Shown here piece after piece: positions 62,401-64,000 of a DNA stretch of 64,000 nucleotides. Origin of the DNA: Turnera subulata (Eukaryota; Streptophyta; Magnoliopsida; Malpighiales; Passifloraceae); the NCBI GenBank assembly GCA_028386065.3, contig JAKUCV010005572.1:1-64000 (forward strand). The letters are read 5' to 3'. The notes under the pieces were generated by a model. That model was not told the DNA's origin. It worked only from the letters and a program-made list of their open reading frames with translations, and searched no databases. Both the position numbers and the translations under genes were made by a program. Every line of letters begins with the position of its first letter. Within the stretch, counting starts at the first letter, position 1.

Positions 62401-63559
62401 GCATATGCTTTTCTTTTCTTTTCTTTTCTTGTAGGGAACCATATGTTCACACGTCAAAAATGAAAGGTAGTAAGCAATTTGTATGCCATGTTCAAAAAAA
62501 AAAAACCTTTCCTTCTCCAGAATTGTCCACGTAGACATGCCACTTGTGGGCAAAGCAAAAATCATGGAGAACTATAGAGTTCGAAATTATTATGGCATTG
62601 AAGAAAAAAAACTTTGGGTGATGGAATCCATGCAAAGCCAATATCCCCTAAATCACCACCTTCTTCTTCTTTCTCTTTTTTTTTTGAGGGGTCGTATATG
62701 TGGCCACTTTCACTTTACATTAATGATGATCTAAAAGAAAGAAACAGCAAAACAAGAAACAGAGGAGGATTTTGGATCCCGTCGACTAAAGGCTTTATTA
62801 ATCTCTATCTATCAATCTCTCTCTTTCTCCGTCTCTTAGGAAAACTAAAAGTCTTTTTTACTTTTGAAAGCTACATTCACGAGACTCCCCTGGAATCTCT
62901 GCTTTGAATTCATCTTTCCGCTGGCAAACAACCTAATCTCTTCTTCATCTCTTGGAGACACACACCCTGAATCCCTGATCATCATCTTCATCATCATCGT
63001 CACCCTCTTCTCCTTTCTTCTGCAAAAAAAAAAAACATCCAACCCTGCATTCTTTAGCTAATTTGTAGCTAGCTTGTACGTATGTGTACCTGATACTACT
63101 ACAACTACTACTCTGCCCCTTCACTTAGTACCCCCGTGAGCTCTGTTTTGTTGTGTCTCTCTTCTTGTCGTAGAGAAGAGCACATGAAATGGGAAGCCCT
63201 CGTCTGTTTCATTTCATCATTATTAGAAGCAAACTAATTGAGTTGCTCCATCTGGCTCTATGAGTGCAGTTTCGTCGTTGTTTTCGTTGATTCATGAAAA
63301 CCCATTTTCCCTTCTCTCTTCACCGAAGACCCCATGTTCTTGAATCAGTTCATGCACTTCCTAAAATCAATTCACACATTCAGAAGGAAAACTCCTTTTG
63401 ATTGTATGTTTTGACAATAATAACAATAATAATCACAATAATAAAAAATCTTCCTTTTTTTTTTTTTTGTAAAGAAAGAGGTTTTCCAAAGAAGCAGCCG
63501 AAACAGGGGAGGGGCATCTTATCTTATATTATAGTATATAAGTAAAGAGTTTGTTCAAA
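59410..63559. other. Long intergenic region upstream of the HT1-like gene
   Basis: Mostly AT-rich. 60120-60560 is low-complexity sequence rich in TTCTAAAATCTTAAA-like words. 61915-61985 is a GC-richer patch (CCAGGGTTACCGGCCGTCGG) that looks like a transposon scrap. T-runs with GAGGGGTCGTA at 62668-62695 resemble an inverted LINE 3' end. From about 62750 on lies the probable promoter and CT-rich 5' leader of the HT1-like gene. No other gene is supported. Confidence 0.45.
59904..59949 (+). mobile_element. Possible extremely truncated retroposon with 14-bp duplication
   Basis: AAAATCCACGGTAA occurs at 59904-59917 and 59936-59949, flanking only TTGACCCCTC plus a short A-run. This is what a 3'-end-only LINE or SINE insertion would leave. 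The ending ACCCCTC-A(n) recurs, inverted, near 62670-62695. Confidence 0.45.
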
Positions 63560-64000
63560 ATGGCGAGTTCTTGCTTTCATGGATTCCGGGTACGAAGATC
63601 GAGGAGCAAGCTGCCGACAATCCCTTCGTCGTCGTCGAAAACCCAGATGAATTCTGACATGGAGAACCTGGAGAGGAAGAGATTTGACAGCTTGGAATCG
63701 TGGTCGATGATATTGGAATCAGAGAATGTGGAGACATGGGAGGCGTCGAGGGAGGACCAGGAGGAATGGACCGCCGACCTCTCCCAGCTGTTTATAGGCA
63801 ACAAGTTTGCCTCTGGGGCTCACAGCAGGATTTACCGGGGGATTTATAAGCAGAGAGCTGTTGCCGTCAAAATGGTGAGGGTCCCAGCCCAAAAGGAGGA
63901 GACTCGATCTGTGCTTGAGCAGCAGTTTAAATCTGAAGTTGCTTTTCTTTCCCGTCTTGTTCATCCCAATATATTGCAGGCAGGTTTTCCCATATTCCAA
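63560..64000 (+). CDS. HT1: HT1-like Raf-type protein kinase, 5' part (HIGH LEAF TEMPERATURE 1)
   Basis: The start at 63560 (MASSCFHGFRVRRSRSKLP) opens a first exon of 140 codons to 63979; the rest lies outside the window. The N-terminal block KRFDSLESWSMILESENVET W..EEWTADLSQLFIGNKFAS is close to Arabidopsis HT1. The kinase domain begins with the glycine-rich loop FASGAHSRIYRG (83-94), the ATP-binding Lys104 in VAVKMV and Glu126 of helix C (QQFKSEV). HT1 is a guard-cell MAPKKK-like kinase that keeps stomata open at low CO2 and is inhibited by MPK12/MPK4. The exon appears to end LVHPNILQ before a GC donor (63980-63981), since HT1 continues FIAACKKPP. Orthology to HT1 is likely but rests on the first exon only. 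Confidence 0.93.
   Translation, partial: MASSCFHGFRVRRSRSKLPTIPSSSSKTQMNSDMENLERKRFDSLESWSMILESENVETWEASREDQEEWTADLSQLFIGNKFASGAHSRIYRGIYKQRAVAVKMVRVPAQKEETRSVLEQQFKSEVAFLSRLVHPNILQAGFPIFQ

Overview
The window is nuclear DNA of a flowering plant, almost certainly a eudicot. It holds intron-rich genes with GT-AG splice sites, chloroplast, peroxisome, guard-cell and plant-immunity proteins, and plant-type L1 LINEs, long-LTR retroelements and Mutator-like elements (MULEs). The species cannot be named from the sequence. Exons below were assembled by hand; all eight multi-exon models (the last one partial) stay in frame.

Host genes, left to right: CLMP1-like TPR/PB1 protein (-), PFA-type dual-specificity phosphatase (-), plastid terminal oxidase PTOX/IMMUTANS (-), DUF3537 membrane protein (+), RIN4-like NOI protein (+), EHD-type dynamin-like ATPase (+), IBR1-like peroxisomal SDR (+), At1g16860-family membrane protein (-), and the first exon of an HT1-like stomatal kinase (+, runs off the right edge). 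They are unrelated in pathway, but several are neighbours in Arabidopsis too, so this looks like a conserved ancestral gene block.

The rest is dominated by nested transposons. Positions 8552-23310 are one decayed L1 LINE with a 17-bp target-site duplication (TSD). It is split by (a) a non-autonomous LTR element (9810-16374) with a 3.6-kb 5' LTR, no sense gag-pol and three antisense ORFs, followed by an inverted copy of its own left end, and (b) a 2972-bp solo LTR (19057-22028, TSD GTTGC). A second L1 (34893-42150, minus) keeps ORF2 in one frame broken only by stop codons, and carries a 1.2-kb MULE in its poly(A) tail. A related MULE (57604-59399, 10-bp TSD) has captured a frameshifted fragment of SEC23, making it a Pack-MULE. 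A copia-type LTR fills 1-381 and a MITE-like element lies at 42239-42537.

The most interesting material is the SEC23-carrying Pack-MULE upstream of the At1g16860-like gene, the antisense ORFs with TATA boxes inside the non-autonomous LTR element, the foldback rearrangement that removed the LINE endonuclease, a duplicated phosphatase exon, and two probable GC-AG introns. No CRISPR, rRNA or convincing tRNA gene was found.
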